A stretch of DNA of 11,495 nt from Bacteroidota bacterium (GCA_023436425.1 JAEZJD010000149.1:1-11495), one strand, 5' to 3'; shown: positions 1-6,774, counted from the first letter of the stretch. Program-made: numbers and translations. The notes: generated by a model from the sequence alone, not told the origin.

Positions 1-1
1 T

Positions 2-2218
2 GAAATCTATAAGCGTCCGCTAAACACTATAGGATATAATTTCATTGAAAGCTCCTACATTCCTGAAGGAAAGGACGAATACCACCTTCGCAATCTTCAG
101 AACAACAACGGCATCAATTACCGCAATCTATCCGCATATGAAATTGAGGTTTTGGTGCGCAACAACAACACCTCTGATAATTGGAATAATCTGCAGGTGT
201 CAGATGCATTTAATCCTGAGTTGGTAAAAAATTGTAAGTTTTTCGGACTGGTTCGTATTGGAAAACTGGAGCCGTTTTCTATTGAGTATCACAATGTAGC
301 AATGCCTGTGGGCTTGTACAACAGCACTATTATTAGTTGCGATTTTGGTGATAATGTAGTTGTAAACAACGTAAACTACATGGCTCATTACATTGTGGGC
401 AGCGAAGTGATGATTGCAAATGTGCACGAGCTGCATTGCACTGATCATTCAAAATTTGGTAACGGAATTACAAAAGATGGCGAACCGGAAGAAGTGCGCA
501 TCTGGCTGGAGGTATGTAATGAAATGGGCGGAAGAAAAATTTTGCCTTTCAATGGGATGCTTCCCGGCGATGCTTATCTGTGGGCAAAATACCGTGCGGA
601 CGATGAGTTGATGACGCGTTTCAGGGAATTCACCGAAAAAAAATTTGACAAGCAAAGAGGCTATTATGGTAAGATTGGAGACCGGTCCGTAATTAAAAAC
701 ACAAGCATCATCAAACACGTCTGGGTGGGCTCTGATGCCTATATCAAGGGTGCCAACAAGTTAAAGAACTTAACGATTAAATCTAACGGAGACGAACCAA
801 CGCAGATTGGTGAGGGGTGTGAGTTAGTGAATGGCATTATTGAAGTCGGATGTCGGCTGTTCTATGGTGTTAAGGCTGTTCGATTTATCATGGCTTCTAA
901 TTCTCAATTAAAATATGGAGCGAGACTGATCAACAGCTATTTGGGAAACAATTCAACTATTTCATGCTGCGAAGTTTTGAATTCTCTCATTTTTCCTGGT
1001 CATGAGCAGCACCATAACAACTCATTTTTATGTGCAGCGCTGGTGATGGGGCAAAGCAATATTGCCGCAGGAGCTACCATCGGATCGAATCATAACAGTC
1101 GGGCGGCGGACGGTGAGCTGGTAACAGCGAGGGGATTTTGGCCAGGGTTATGCGTGAGTATGAAGCATAATTCGAAATTAGCAAGCTTCACGCTCATCGC
1201 TAAGGGTGATTATCAATACGAATTAAATATTCCGCTGCCTTTTAGCTTGATCAGCAATGATACTGCAAACAACAAGTTACTCGTAATGCCGGCATATTGG
1301 TTCATGTACAATATGTATGCACTGGCGCGGAATTCATCAAAATACCGGGACCGGGATGAAAGAGTGGAGCGTGTGCAAAACATTGAGTACGATTTCCTCG
1401 CTCCCGACACTGTAAATGAAATATTTGAGGGCTTGCAGCTCCTGAAAAAATTCACAGCCAAAGCTTTGCGAAAAGATATTTCCGACGGTGACGAGCATGC
1501 GCTGATCACTGCAGGAGAAGGCCTACTGACGGATGGATCAGCCGGTCAAAATAATGTTGAAATCTTTGCCGAAGGTTTCGAATGCAATTCCCGTCCTGTG
1601 CAGCTGATTAAAGTGCAGGAAGCCTTTGATCTGTATCGAAAAATGGTGTTGTACTATGGAACAACTCAACTCTTAAAATTTGTCGCTACACATGAGGTGC
1701 CGTCATCCCAAATACTTACGCAGGCGCTTGCCACCAACCCCGAGCGCCAGAAGTGGATCAATGTCGGAGGGCAGCTTTTGCCGGAAAAATCTTTACAACA
1801 CCTGCTGAACGGAATTAAGGATGGCGAACTGCAGGGCTGGGACGATGTACATGAATTTTATAAGAAAAACGGCGCGGTGTATGCTGAGCAAAAACTACAA
1901 CATGCATGGGCTTCGTTGTTGGAGATATTAAATATGAATTCTTCTGATTTTTCAGAAGACATACTGATCGAGCTCCTAAATCAAAGTGTTCAGACGAAAG
2001 AATGGATGGTGAACAGCATTTATCAATCTCGGGCCAAAGATTACCAAAACGAATTTCGCCGTATGGTTTATGATTCGGACGAAGAGATGGAGAAAGTGAT
2101 CGGAAGTCTTGAAGAGAACAGTTTTATTAACCAGCAGAAGCAGGAACTTGCCGAAATGAAACTCGCGGTGAATTCTATCGTTCAAAATTTTAGCCACAAA
2201 AAAGCCCCCGTCGCGTAA
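2..2218 (+). CDS. DUF4954 family protein, 5' end outside the window
   Basis: I recognise this as the Bacteroidota family DUF4954, of unknown function. The reading frame is open from base 2 with no in-frame ATG before residue 100. The codons ahead of the TTG at 152 read like protein, including EGKDEYHLRNLQ and YRNLSAYEIEVL, so the gene starts upstream of the window. About 738 residues are visible. The first half has repeated turns of the kind seen in left-handed beta-helix (hexapeptide) proteins, for example MPVGLYNSTIISCDFGDNVV and later IIEVGCRLFYGVK and NSYLGNNSTISC. A His/Asn-rich conserved-looking patch, PGHEQHHNNS then GSNHNSRAADGELV, lies near residues 335-380. The last 250 residues are charged and probably helical, ending in a likely coiled coil. 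I see no signal peptide in the visible part. A sugar-nucleotide or acyltransferase-like role is only suggested by the fold. It converges on the minus-strand lipoprotein gene. Confidence 0.85.
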   Translation, partial: EIYKRPLNTIGYNFIESSYIPEGKDEYHLRNLQNNNGINYRNLSAYEIEVLVRNNNTSDNWNNLQVSDAFNPELVKNCKFFGLVRIGKLEPFSIEYHNVAMPVGLYNSTIISCDFGDNVVVNNVNYMAHYIVGSEVMIANVHELHCTDHSKFGNGITKDGEPEEVRIWLEVCNEMGGRKILPFNGMLPGDAYLWAKYRADDELMTRFREFTEKKFDKQRGYYGKIGDRSVIKNTSIIKHVWVGSDAYIKGANKLKNLTIKSNGDEPTQIGEGCELVNGIIEVGCRLFYGVKAVRFIMASNSQLKYGARLINSYLGNNSTISCCEVLNSLIFPGHEQHHNNSFLCAALVMGQSNIAAGATIGSNHNSRAADGELVTARGFWPGLCVSMKHNSKLASFTLIAKGDYQYELNIPLPFSLISNDTANNKLLVMPAYWFMYNMYALARNSSKYRDRDERVERVQNIEYDFLAPDTVNEIFEGLQLLKKFTAKALRKDISDGDEHALITAGEGLLTDGSAGQNNVEIFAEGFECNSRPVQLIKVQEAFDLYRKMVLYYGTTQLLKFVATHEVPSSQILTQALATNPERQKWINVGGQLLPEKSLQHLLNGIKDGELQGWDDVHEFYKKNGAVYAEQKLQHAWASLLEILNMNSSDFSEDILIELLNQSVQTKEWMVNSIYQSRAKDYQNEFRRMVYDSDEEMEKVIGSLEENSFINQQKQELAEMKLAVNSIVQNFSHKKAPVA

Positions 2219-2226
2219 CAGGGGCT
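2198..2226 (-). terminator. intrinsic terminator of the small lipoprotein gene
   Basis: Read on the minus strand, AGCCCC (2221-2226) pairs with GGGGCT (2203-2208) around a 12-nt loop and is followed directly by six T (2198-2203 on the plus strand are A). It lies about 20 bp after the lipoprotein stop codon. It also overlaps the last codons and stop (TAA 2216-2218) of the convergent DUF4954 gene. In the plus direction the hairpin lacks a T run, so it is a weaker terminator for that gene. Confidence 0.8.
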
Positions 2227-2246
2227 CTCATCTTGTCTGATAATTA

Positions 2247-2453
2247 TTACTGATTTGTTGTAGTAGTAGTGGTAGTGCTTGTAACGGTGCCTGTGCCGGT
2301 TGTATCTACCGGAGCAACAACAGTGGTTGTGTCCACAGTTGGAGGAACAGTTGTGGTAGTAGTCATGGTGTCAGCAGAAGTTGTGGTTTCTTCGGAGCTG
2401 TTACAAGCCACTAATGCACCTGCAACTGCGAAGAGGACAAATAATTTTTTCAT
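2247..2453 (-). CDS. small Thr-rich lipoprotein, hypothetical
   Basis: A 68-residue protein with a classic lipoprotein signal: MKK, a hydrophobic stretch LFVLFAVAGA, then the lipobox LVAC with the acylated Cys at position 17. After CNSSEE the mature part is almost only Thr, Val, Ser, Pro and Asp (runs such as TTTTTV and STTTTTTTNQ), so it is probably an unstructured, surface-tethered peptide. I do not recognise a family. Short low-complexity lipoproteins of this kind are common in Bacteroidota. Support that it is a real gene comes from the lipobox, a near-perfect Bacteroidota promoter upstream and an intrinsic terminator downstream, so it is a monocistronic unit. The plus-strand reading frame over the same bases is Val-rich and is an artefact of the repetitive codons. 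Confidence 0.8.
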   Translation of the reverse strand: MKKLFVLFAVAGALVACNSSEETTTSADTMTTTTTVPPTVDTTTVVAPVDTTGTGTVTSTTTTTTTNQ

Positions 2454-2479
2454 TTGAATTTTTGGTTTTAGTTAACTAA

Positions 2480-2516
2480 TGGCGGCAAAGGTAATCTACC
2501 ATTTCAAATATCCAAA
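2480..2516 (-). promoter_or_regulatory. Bacteroidota-type promoter for the small lipoprotein
   Basis: On the minus strand TTTG (2513-2516) is followed after exactly 19 bp by TACCTTTG (2486-2493). This matches the published Bacteroidota consensus TTTG-N19-21-TAnnTTTG. Transcription would start near 2480, giving a leader of about 27 nt that is A-rich and has no Shine-Dalgarno. The promoter sits in the 71-bp gap between the der stop codon and the lipoprotein start, so the lipoprotein can be transcribed separately from der. Confidence 0.75.
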
Positions 2517-2524
2517 TACGTCAA

Positions 2525-3832
2525 TTATTTTTTTCGGAAGAACAGCCGCACTGGTACGCCGGTGAAATCAAAACTTTCGCGCAGCTTATTTTCCAAATAG
2601 TTTTTATACGGTTGTTTAACATCATCTGGAAAGTTGCAGAAAAAGGCAAACGACGGAACAGCCGTTGGTAGCTGTGTGATATATTTTATCTTGATTGGAT
2701 GTCCACGAACAACAGGCGGATGAAAAGCCTCAATTGCTTTAAGCATTACGTCGTTCAACTGACCGGTGTTAATTTTCCTTTTCCTGTTTTCGTACACCTG
2801 CAGTGCGATTTCGATAGCCTTAAAAATTCTTGTTTTTTCTTTTGCGGAGATGAACAGAATGGGAACATCGCTGAACGGGGCTAATCGTTGCTTCAATGCT
2901 TTTTCGTAATCTTTCGATGTGTTAGTATCCTTTGTGATGAGATCCCACTTGTTCACCAGTACAACAATTCCTTTGCCTTTGCGGGCAACGAGACTAAAGA
3001 TTGTGAGGTCTTGCGCGGTGATGCCTTTTTCTGCATCCAATAGCAATAGGCAAACATCTGCTTCGTCCAAAGCTTTTATTGCCCTGATGACGGAATAGAA
3101 CTCAAGATCTTCGTGCACCTTGGCTTTTCTTCGGATACCAGCCGTATCAATTAGAATAAAATCTTTTTGAAACAGCTTATATCTGGTGTGAATTGTATCT
3201 CTTGTTGTCCCTGCTACGTCACTAACAATTGTTCGTTCCTGACCTATCAATGCATTGAGCAGAGACGATTTGCCAACGTTAGGCTGACCAATAATGGAAA
3301 ATTTTGCAAGATCCTTTTCTTCTTCTATTTCAGATTCACTCTGTATCAATTCCGTCACTGCATCCAGCAGATCGCCTGTACCGCTTCCGCTGATCGACGA
3401 AATAAAAAACATCTGATCGAAGCCTAAGCTGTAAAACTCGGATGCTTCCAGCAGTCGTTCGTTATTGTCAACTTTGTTCACAACTACGAATACAGGTTTG
3501 GACGACCGGCGAAGCATCGTCGCCATAGTGTTATCGAGTTCGGAAATTCCGGTAGTGACATCTACAACAAACAGGATAACGCTGGCTTCGTTCATCGCTA
3601 TGCTTACCTGCTTTCTGATTTCTTTTTCAAAAACATCCTCCGTATCGGGTACAAAGCCGCCTGTGTCGATTACATAAAAACTTTTCCCATTCCAATCGGC
3701 AATGCCATACTGTCTATCGCGTGTAACTCCGGGAATGTCTTCTACAATCGCCTTTCTCTGCTCCAGCAGTCGATTGAACAATGTGCTTTTCCCCACGTTT
3801 GGTCTTCCTACTATCGCAACTGTAAATGCCAT
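2525..3832 (-). CDS. der: ribosome biogenesis GTPase Der (EngA)
   Basis: Der is a tandem-GTPase that binds the 50S precursor and is needed for late large-subunit assembly in the cytoplasm. All landmarks are present in 435 residues, a normal length. G domain 1 has GRPNVGKS (9-16), DTGG (56-59) and NKVD (119-122). An acidic linker, SESEIEEEKD, sits near 165-174. G domain 2 has GQPNVGKS (182-189), DTAG (229-232), NKWD (294-297) and SAK (329-331). A KH-like C-terminal domain (about 350-435) includes HPPVVRGHPIKIKYITQ. The start MAFTVAIVGRPNVGKS is the usual one for the family. It lies 80 bp downstream of era on the same strand. I see no clear promoter in that gap, so co-transcription with era is likely. 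Nothing is truncated or missing. Confidence 0.97.
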   Translation of the reverse strand: MAFTVAIVGRPNVGKSTLFNRLLEQRKAIVEDIPGVTRDRQYGIADWNGKSFYVIDTGGFVPDTEDVFEKEIRKQVSIAMNEASVILFVVDVTTGISELDNTMATMLRRSSKPVFVVVNKVDNNERLLEASEFYSLGFDQMFFISSISGSGTGDLLDAVTELIQSESEIEEEKDLAKFSIIGQPNVGKSSLLNALIGQERTIVSDVAGTTRDTIHTRYKLFQKDFILIDTAGIRRKAKVHEDLEFYSVIRAIKALDEADVCLLLLDAEKGITAQDLTIFSLVARKGKGIVVLVNKWDLITKDTNTSKDYEKALKQRLAPFSDVPILFISAKEKTRIFKAIEIALQVYENRKRKINTGQLNDVMLKAIEAFHPPVVRGHPIKIKYITQLPTAVPSFAFFCNFPDDVKQPYKNYLENKLRESFDFTGVPVRLFFRKK

Positions 3833-3847
3833 AAATTGAAAATGAAA

Positions 3848-3887
3848 AAAAATGAAAAGCAGATTTCAATAACTATTTTTCATTTTT
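3848..3887. repeat. AT-rich inverted repeat between era and der
   Basis: AAAAATGAAAA (3848-3858) and TTTTCATTTTT (3877-3887) form an 11-bp inverted repeat with an 18-nt spacer, and on the minus strand the second arm runs into more T. It could act as a weak, GC-poor terminator or mRNA stabiliser between era and der. Chance is also possible, because the 80-bp gap is very AT-rich. No other signal was found in this gap. Confidence 0.35.
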
Positions 3888-3912
3888 GATTTTAAAATGG
3901 TTGATATCCGTC

Positions 3913-4779
3913 TCAATATCCATACTCCCTCAGGTATAGCTCATTTTCTCTCCAATTCGGCCGCACCTTTACGAACAGCTCCAGAAAAACTTTGCTATTC
4001 AGAAACTGTTCTATTTCCGTTCTTGCAAGGGTACCGATTTGTTTTATCATTTTACCACGTTCGCCAATGATAATCGCTTTTTGCGATTCCCGCTGCACAA
4101 TAATCTCTGCTCTTATTTTTGTGAGCGTGATTTTTTCTTTAAACTCACTCACTGTCACTGTTGTTTGATAAGGAATTTCTTCTTCGAAAAGTGAATATAT
4201 CTTCTCACGAATAATTTCTGCTACAAAAAACTTTGTTGGTAGATCGGAAATGTCGTCCCCTTGGTAAAAGGGTTCGCCTTCGGGCAATAAAGCCACAATT
4301 TGATGCAGCAAAGCCTCGACGTTTTCTCCGCTTAAAGCAGAAATAGCAAAGACGTGTTTAGCGTACTCTTGGCTGGAGAAAAACTTTATTGCTTCATCCT
4401 GCTTTTGTTTACTGCTGCCGTCTATTTTGTTCAACACCACAATGGCTTGTGCTTTCAATTGCAGGGAAGAAAAAAGCTCAGAGGCCTCTGTCCAGTTGTC
4501 GTTTATATCAACGAGCAGCAGTGCGACATCCGCGTCTTCCAAAGCACTTCTCACAGCCTGCATCATTTTTTCGTGCAGCTTGTATTTGGGATCGATAATA
4601 CCCGGTGTATCGGAAAAAACAATCTGGTATTGGTCTGTACTCAATATAGCTTTAATTCTGTGCCGCGTGGTTTGAACTTTCGGAGAAACGATGGCTAACT
4701 TTTCTTTCATGAAACTGTTAAGCAACGTGCTTTTGCCTGCATTTGGCTTCCCGAAAATGTTTACAAATCCTGCCTTCAT
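3913..4779 (-). CDS. era: GTPase Era
   Basis: Era is a small GTPase that binds the 3' end of 16S rRNA through a KH domain and acts in 30S maturation. The 288 residues show GKPNAGKS (10-17), the switch I region around QTTRHR (36-41), DTPG (57-60), NKID (117-120) and the G5 SAL (147-149). The KH core is IIGERGKMIKQIG (237-249), followed by the family end FVKVRPNWRENE. This is a normal length. The ATG at 4779 gives the standard N-terminus MKAGFVNIFGKPNAGKS. It follows the mhqD-like gene by only 13 bp and precedes der by 80 bp, so it probably shares a transcript with at least one of them. An era-der neighbourhood is, to my knowledge, common in Bacteroidota. Confidence 0.97.
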   Translation of the reverse strand: MKAGFVNIFGKPNAGKSTLLNSFMKEKLAIVSPKVQTTRHRIKAILSTDQYQIVFSDTPGIIDPKYKLHEKMMQAVRSALEDADVALLLVDINDNWTEASELFSSLQLKAQAIVVLNKIDGSSKQKQDEAIKFFSSQEYAKHVFAISALSGENVEALLHQIVALLPEGEPFYQGDDISDLPTKFFVAEIIREKIYSLFEEEIPYQTTVTVSEFKEKITLTKIRAEIIVQRESQKAIIIGERGKMIKQIGTLARTEIEQFLNSKVFLELFVKVRPNWRENELYLREYGY

Positions 4780-4792
4780 GTTGCTAAGCGCC

Positions 4793-5413
4793 TCAGCTGT
4801 TGAAAATTAATTTATTTGCCTGATCAATTTCGTCCTGCGTAATTGTGTGTCCCATGTTAGGATATATTTTTTCAGTAACCGAAGCATTCATGCCTTTCAC
4901 AATGTTTGTACTAGCGTAAACTCTCTCAACCGGTATATGCGCATCAGGGTCACTACTACCGATAAATATTGGAGTGCCTTGAAAATCACCTTTGTAATTC
5001 TGCGGGTAAATTTTGTCACCTATTAATCCACCTGTGAATGCTGCCACACCGCCGTAGCGTGTTGCATTTCGTGTAACAAATTCCAGCGTTAAGCAGGCGC
5101 CTTGTGAAAAACCGAGAAAATAGATATGCTCAGTCTTAACGTCGTGGATGTTCAAATCACTTACCAATTCTTGTAACAGATTTAATGCTGAAGTGAGCCA
5201 AGGTTCGTTTTGTGCCGGCGGCGCAAGAAAGGAGTACGGATACCATGTATTGTTTGTTGCCTGCGGTGCAAGTAAAGAATAGCTGCTTACATTTAGATGA
5301 GATGAAAGTGATAAGATGTCCTCAGCGCTTCCGCCCCGACCATGCACCATGATTAGTGCTTTGCTTCCTGCAGCTATTTCGCTCCCTGCGGTGACTATAT
5401 TTTTCTGATGCAT
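4793..5413 (-). CDS. mhqD: phospholipase/carboxylesterase-type alpha/beta hydrolase, MhqD-like
   Basis: A 206-residue cytosolic serine hydrolase of the carboxylesterase/thioesterase-like group. Visible landmarks are the oxyanion-hole motif HGRGG (24-28), the nucleophile elbow GFSQG (101-105, Ser103), the acid Asp155 in GSSDPDAHIP, and the base His189 in NMGHT. No signal peptide is present. The adjacent upstream gene encodes an MhqO-like ring-cleaving dioxygenase. In Bacillus subtilis MhqO and MhqD are made together and protect against hydroquinones, quinones and related electrophiles, so a similar role is the best inference. The exact substrate is unknown, and a general esterase is the alternative. 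The gene is 53 bp after mhqO and 13 bp before era. No separate promoter was found. Confidence 0.85.
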   Translation of the reverse strand: MHQKNIVTAGSEIAAGSKALIMVHGRGGSAEDILSLSSHLNVSSYSLLAPQATNNTWYPYSFLAPPAQNEPWLTSALNLLQELVSDLNIHDVKTEHIYFLGFSQGACLTLEFVTRNATRYGGVAAFTGGLIGDKIYPQNYKGDFQGTPIFIGSSDPDAHIPVERVYASTNIVKGMNASVTEKIYPNMGHTITQDEIDQANKLIFNS

Positions 5414-5438
5414 GTTGTACGTTGAGTGTTGTTCATCA

Positions 5439-5462
5439 ATCGCTCAGTCCAAAGTGAGCGAT
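5439..5462. repeat. perfect 8-bp inverted repeat in the mhqO-mhqD gap
   Basis: ATCGCTCA (5439-5446) and TGAGCGAT (5455-5462) flank an 8-nt spacer, just after the mhqO stop codon on the minus strand. In RNA it is a stable hairpin, but no T run follows in either direction, so it is not a standard terminator. It could be an mRNA-processing or stability element that sets the mhqO:mhqD ratio, or a palindromic operator. Confidence 0.5.
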
Positions 5463-5466
5463 CAGC

Positions 5467-6444
5467 CTAATCCTTGCTGAATTTCCTGGTGCTTCTTACT
5501 GTGTCAATAGGACGAACGTAGCGTTCAATTACCTCCCGCTGCGGCTCAAGAAAGGGTGGCAACGATAGCTTTTCACCTAAAGTTTCATAGGGTTCGTCAC
5601 CCATGAAACCGGGACCGTCTGTCGCAAACTCAAACAATATCTGAGGCGCTACTCTCGCATACAGTGATTGAAAAAAGAACCGATCTACAAAACCGGAGTT
5701 AGGAAGTCGCAACTGATTCAACCAGCCAATCCATTGTTCAAGTTCATTTATATCCGCCACCCTGAAAGCTGCGTGGTGCACCGTTCCAAAACCTTGTCGC
5801 GCCTCGGCAAGAGTAGAATTTTCCTCCACAATAACAGACGCTCCATTGCCGCCTTCACCCATTTCGAACAAATGAAACGAACCTTCGACAGCCGTTTCCT
5901 TTAATTTCAACGCAGACAAAAGCATTGCTTTTAGCGCCTGAAAGTTAGATATGCAGACAAGCACAGGTCCTAACCCCGTGATAGCATACTCCAAGGGAAC
6001 GGGACCTTTTTGCCATGGTGTACCGGATGGTACGCCTCGGTTAAATTCATCGGAAATCAGCTGATATTGCTGATCATCGAAGTCTGAAAATGAAAGAATT
6101 TTTTTTCCGAATCGTTCATCTATTCCGCTATGTTTCACTTTCAACCGGTCGAACCGCTTCTCCCAATACACCAAAGCTCCATCGTTTGGAACGCGAAAAG
6201 AAGTTTTTGAAATCTCATTCTTTCCGTGCACACCTTTTGTCATCCCGGGAAAATCAAAAAAGGTCATATCTGTTCCGGCGCTGCCTTTATCGTCTGCAAA
6301 AAATAAATGGTAAGTCTGGATATCGTCCTGGTTCACTGTTTTTTTTACCAGCCGCATTCCGAGCACATTCGTGAAGAAATCATAAATTTTTTCCGCACTG
6401 CTGGTGATCGCTGTAACGTGGTGTACTCCTTTTAACTGGTTCAT
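5467..6444 (-). CDS. mhqO: VOC-family ring-cleaving dioxygenase, MhqO-like
   Basis: A two-module vicinal-oxygen-chelate protein predicted to cleave the ring of hydroquinone- or catechol-type compounds using a divalent metal. Numbered from the ATG at 6444 it has 325 residues. The first module opens with the His pair VHHVTAI (7-13). The second has the His pair VHHAAF (222-227) and the Glu in FEFATDGPGF (271-280), a signature of the MhqO/MhqA/YkcA group. Those His and Glu residues are the expected metal ligands. It is cytosolic, with no signal sequence. A GTG at 6453 would add three residues, but the ATG gives the usual family start MNQLKGVHHV and is preferred. mhqD follows after 53 bp. No clear promoter lies directly upstream. 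An intrinsic terminator ends about 30 nt before the start, which raises the possibility of attenuation. Confidence 0.88.
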   Translation of the reverse strand: MNQLKGVHHVTAITSSAEKIYDFFTNVLGMRLVKKTVNQDDIQTYHLFFADDKGSAGTDMTFFDFPGMTKGVHGKNEISKTSFRVPNDGALVYWEKRFDRLKVKHSGIDERFGKKILSFSDFDDQQYQLISDEFNRGVPSGTPWQKGPVPLEYAITGLGPVLVCISNFQALKAMLLSALKLKETAVEGSFHLFEMGEGGNGASVIVEENSTLAEARQGFGTVHHAAFRVADINELEQWIGWLNQLRLPNSGFVDRFFFQSLYARVAPQILFEFATDGPGFMGDEPYETLGEKLSLPPFLEPQREVIERYVRPIDTVRSTRKFSKD

Positions 6445-6474
6445 GATCTGCACTATTATATTTCGAACACAAAC

Positions 6475-6502
6475 AAAAAGCCTAGTGGTTTAACCTAGGC
6501 TT
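6475..6502 (-). terminator. intrinsic terminator upstream of mhqO
   Basis: On the minus strand AAGCCTAG (6495-6502) pairs perfectly with CTAGGCTT (6478-6485) around a 9-nt loop, and the stem runs into five T (6475-6479). In the plus direction there is no matching T run, so it acts on minus-strand transcripts. It ends the small RNA or leader described next, and lies about 30 nt ahead of the mhqO ATG. Confidence 0.8.
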
Positions 6503-6601
6503 GTGTCTGTCACGAAGTTACATCGAACCTACAACCTCCGCGTTATGAGCCCGGGTCTGAACGACGGCTCCGACTTGAATCCTTGTGTGTAGCTGTGTTT
6601 A
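6475..6601 (-). ncRNA. putative structured small RNA or mhqO leader with tRNA-Met-like stretch
   Basis: A minus-strand region of about 125 nt between a -7-like box (6607-6614) and an intrinsic terminator holds two convincing hairpins. Hairpin 1 (6547-6570) pairs GAGCC with GGCTC and, inside, GTC with GAC, with a 3-nt bulge. Hairpin 2 (6514-6538) is a 9-bp stem, with three G-U pairs, closed by the loop GGTTCGA. The stretch 6523-6554 reads like an elongator tRNA-Met from anticodon stem to T loop: CCGGG, loop CTCATAA (anticodon CAT), CGCGG, then GTAGGTTCGA. It cannot fold as a full cloverleaf, because the acceptor and D stems are absent, the T stem does not pair in register, and one anticodon-stem pair is G-G. 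I do not recognise an RNA family. There is no protein-coding signal here. Confidence 0.5.
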
Positions 6602-6606
6602 CACGA

Positions 6607-6614
6607 CAAATGTA
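6607..6614 (-). promoter_or_regulatory. -7 box for the putative small RNA or mhqO leader
   Basis: TACATTTG on the minus strand is an exact match to the Bacteroidota -7 consensus TAnnTTTG. Transcription would start near 6600. No TTTG is seen 19-21 bp upstream, so the promoter is incomplete by consensus and may need an activator. A 7-bp dyad abuts it. Confidence 0.45.
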
Positions 6615-6654
6615 CCGCTAAAACGTGCTATCATGTAGGGAAAGGTGTTAGCGG
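6615..6654. repeat. spaced dyad CCGCTAA-N26-TTAGCGG, possible operator
   Basis: CCGCTAA (6615-6621) and TTAGCGG (6648-6654) are perfect inverted copies whose centres are 33 bp apart, close to three helical turns. The left half touches the minus-strand -7 box. Position and symmetry suit a regulator site for the small RNA/mhqO transcript or for the divergent sugar operon. A chance 7-bp match in a region this size is also plausible. Confidence 0.3.
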
Positions 6655-6774
6655 CGGCAAATGGCAAAAAATACAACATAACTTTTCTTCTCCAGGTAAA
6701 AACGGGAACGATTTACGGTCAACTTCACGTACACATTGAAAGAACAAACTTAATCTCATGTTTTTTCATATATG

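Noticed and set aside
152..154. TTG as start of the DUF4954 gene
   Set aside because: The same frame is open and protein-like all the way to base 2, so this TTG is an internal Leu codon.
2269..2457. Plus-strand Val-rich reading frame opposite the lipoprotein
   Set aside because: It mirrors the repetitive Thr codons of the lipoprotein, which has a lipobox, promoter and terminator. The plus frame has none of these.
4354..4698. Plus-strand reading frames of 69-114 codons inside era
   Set aside because: They are antisense to a fully conserved GTPase and have no family features or start signals.
6504..6580. Functional tRNA-Met on the minus strand
   Set aside because: The anticodon loop and T-loop sequence are suggestive, but the acceptor and D stems are missing, the T stem does not pair in register, and one anticodon-stem pair is G-G.
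6475..6601. tmRNA or SRP RNA
   Set aside because: There is no tmRNA 3' tRNA-like end with CCA, no tag frame, and no SRP core motif.
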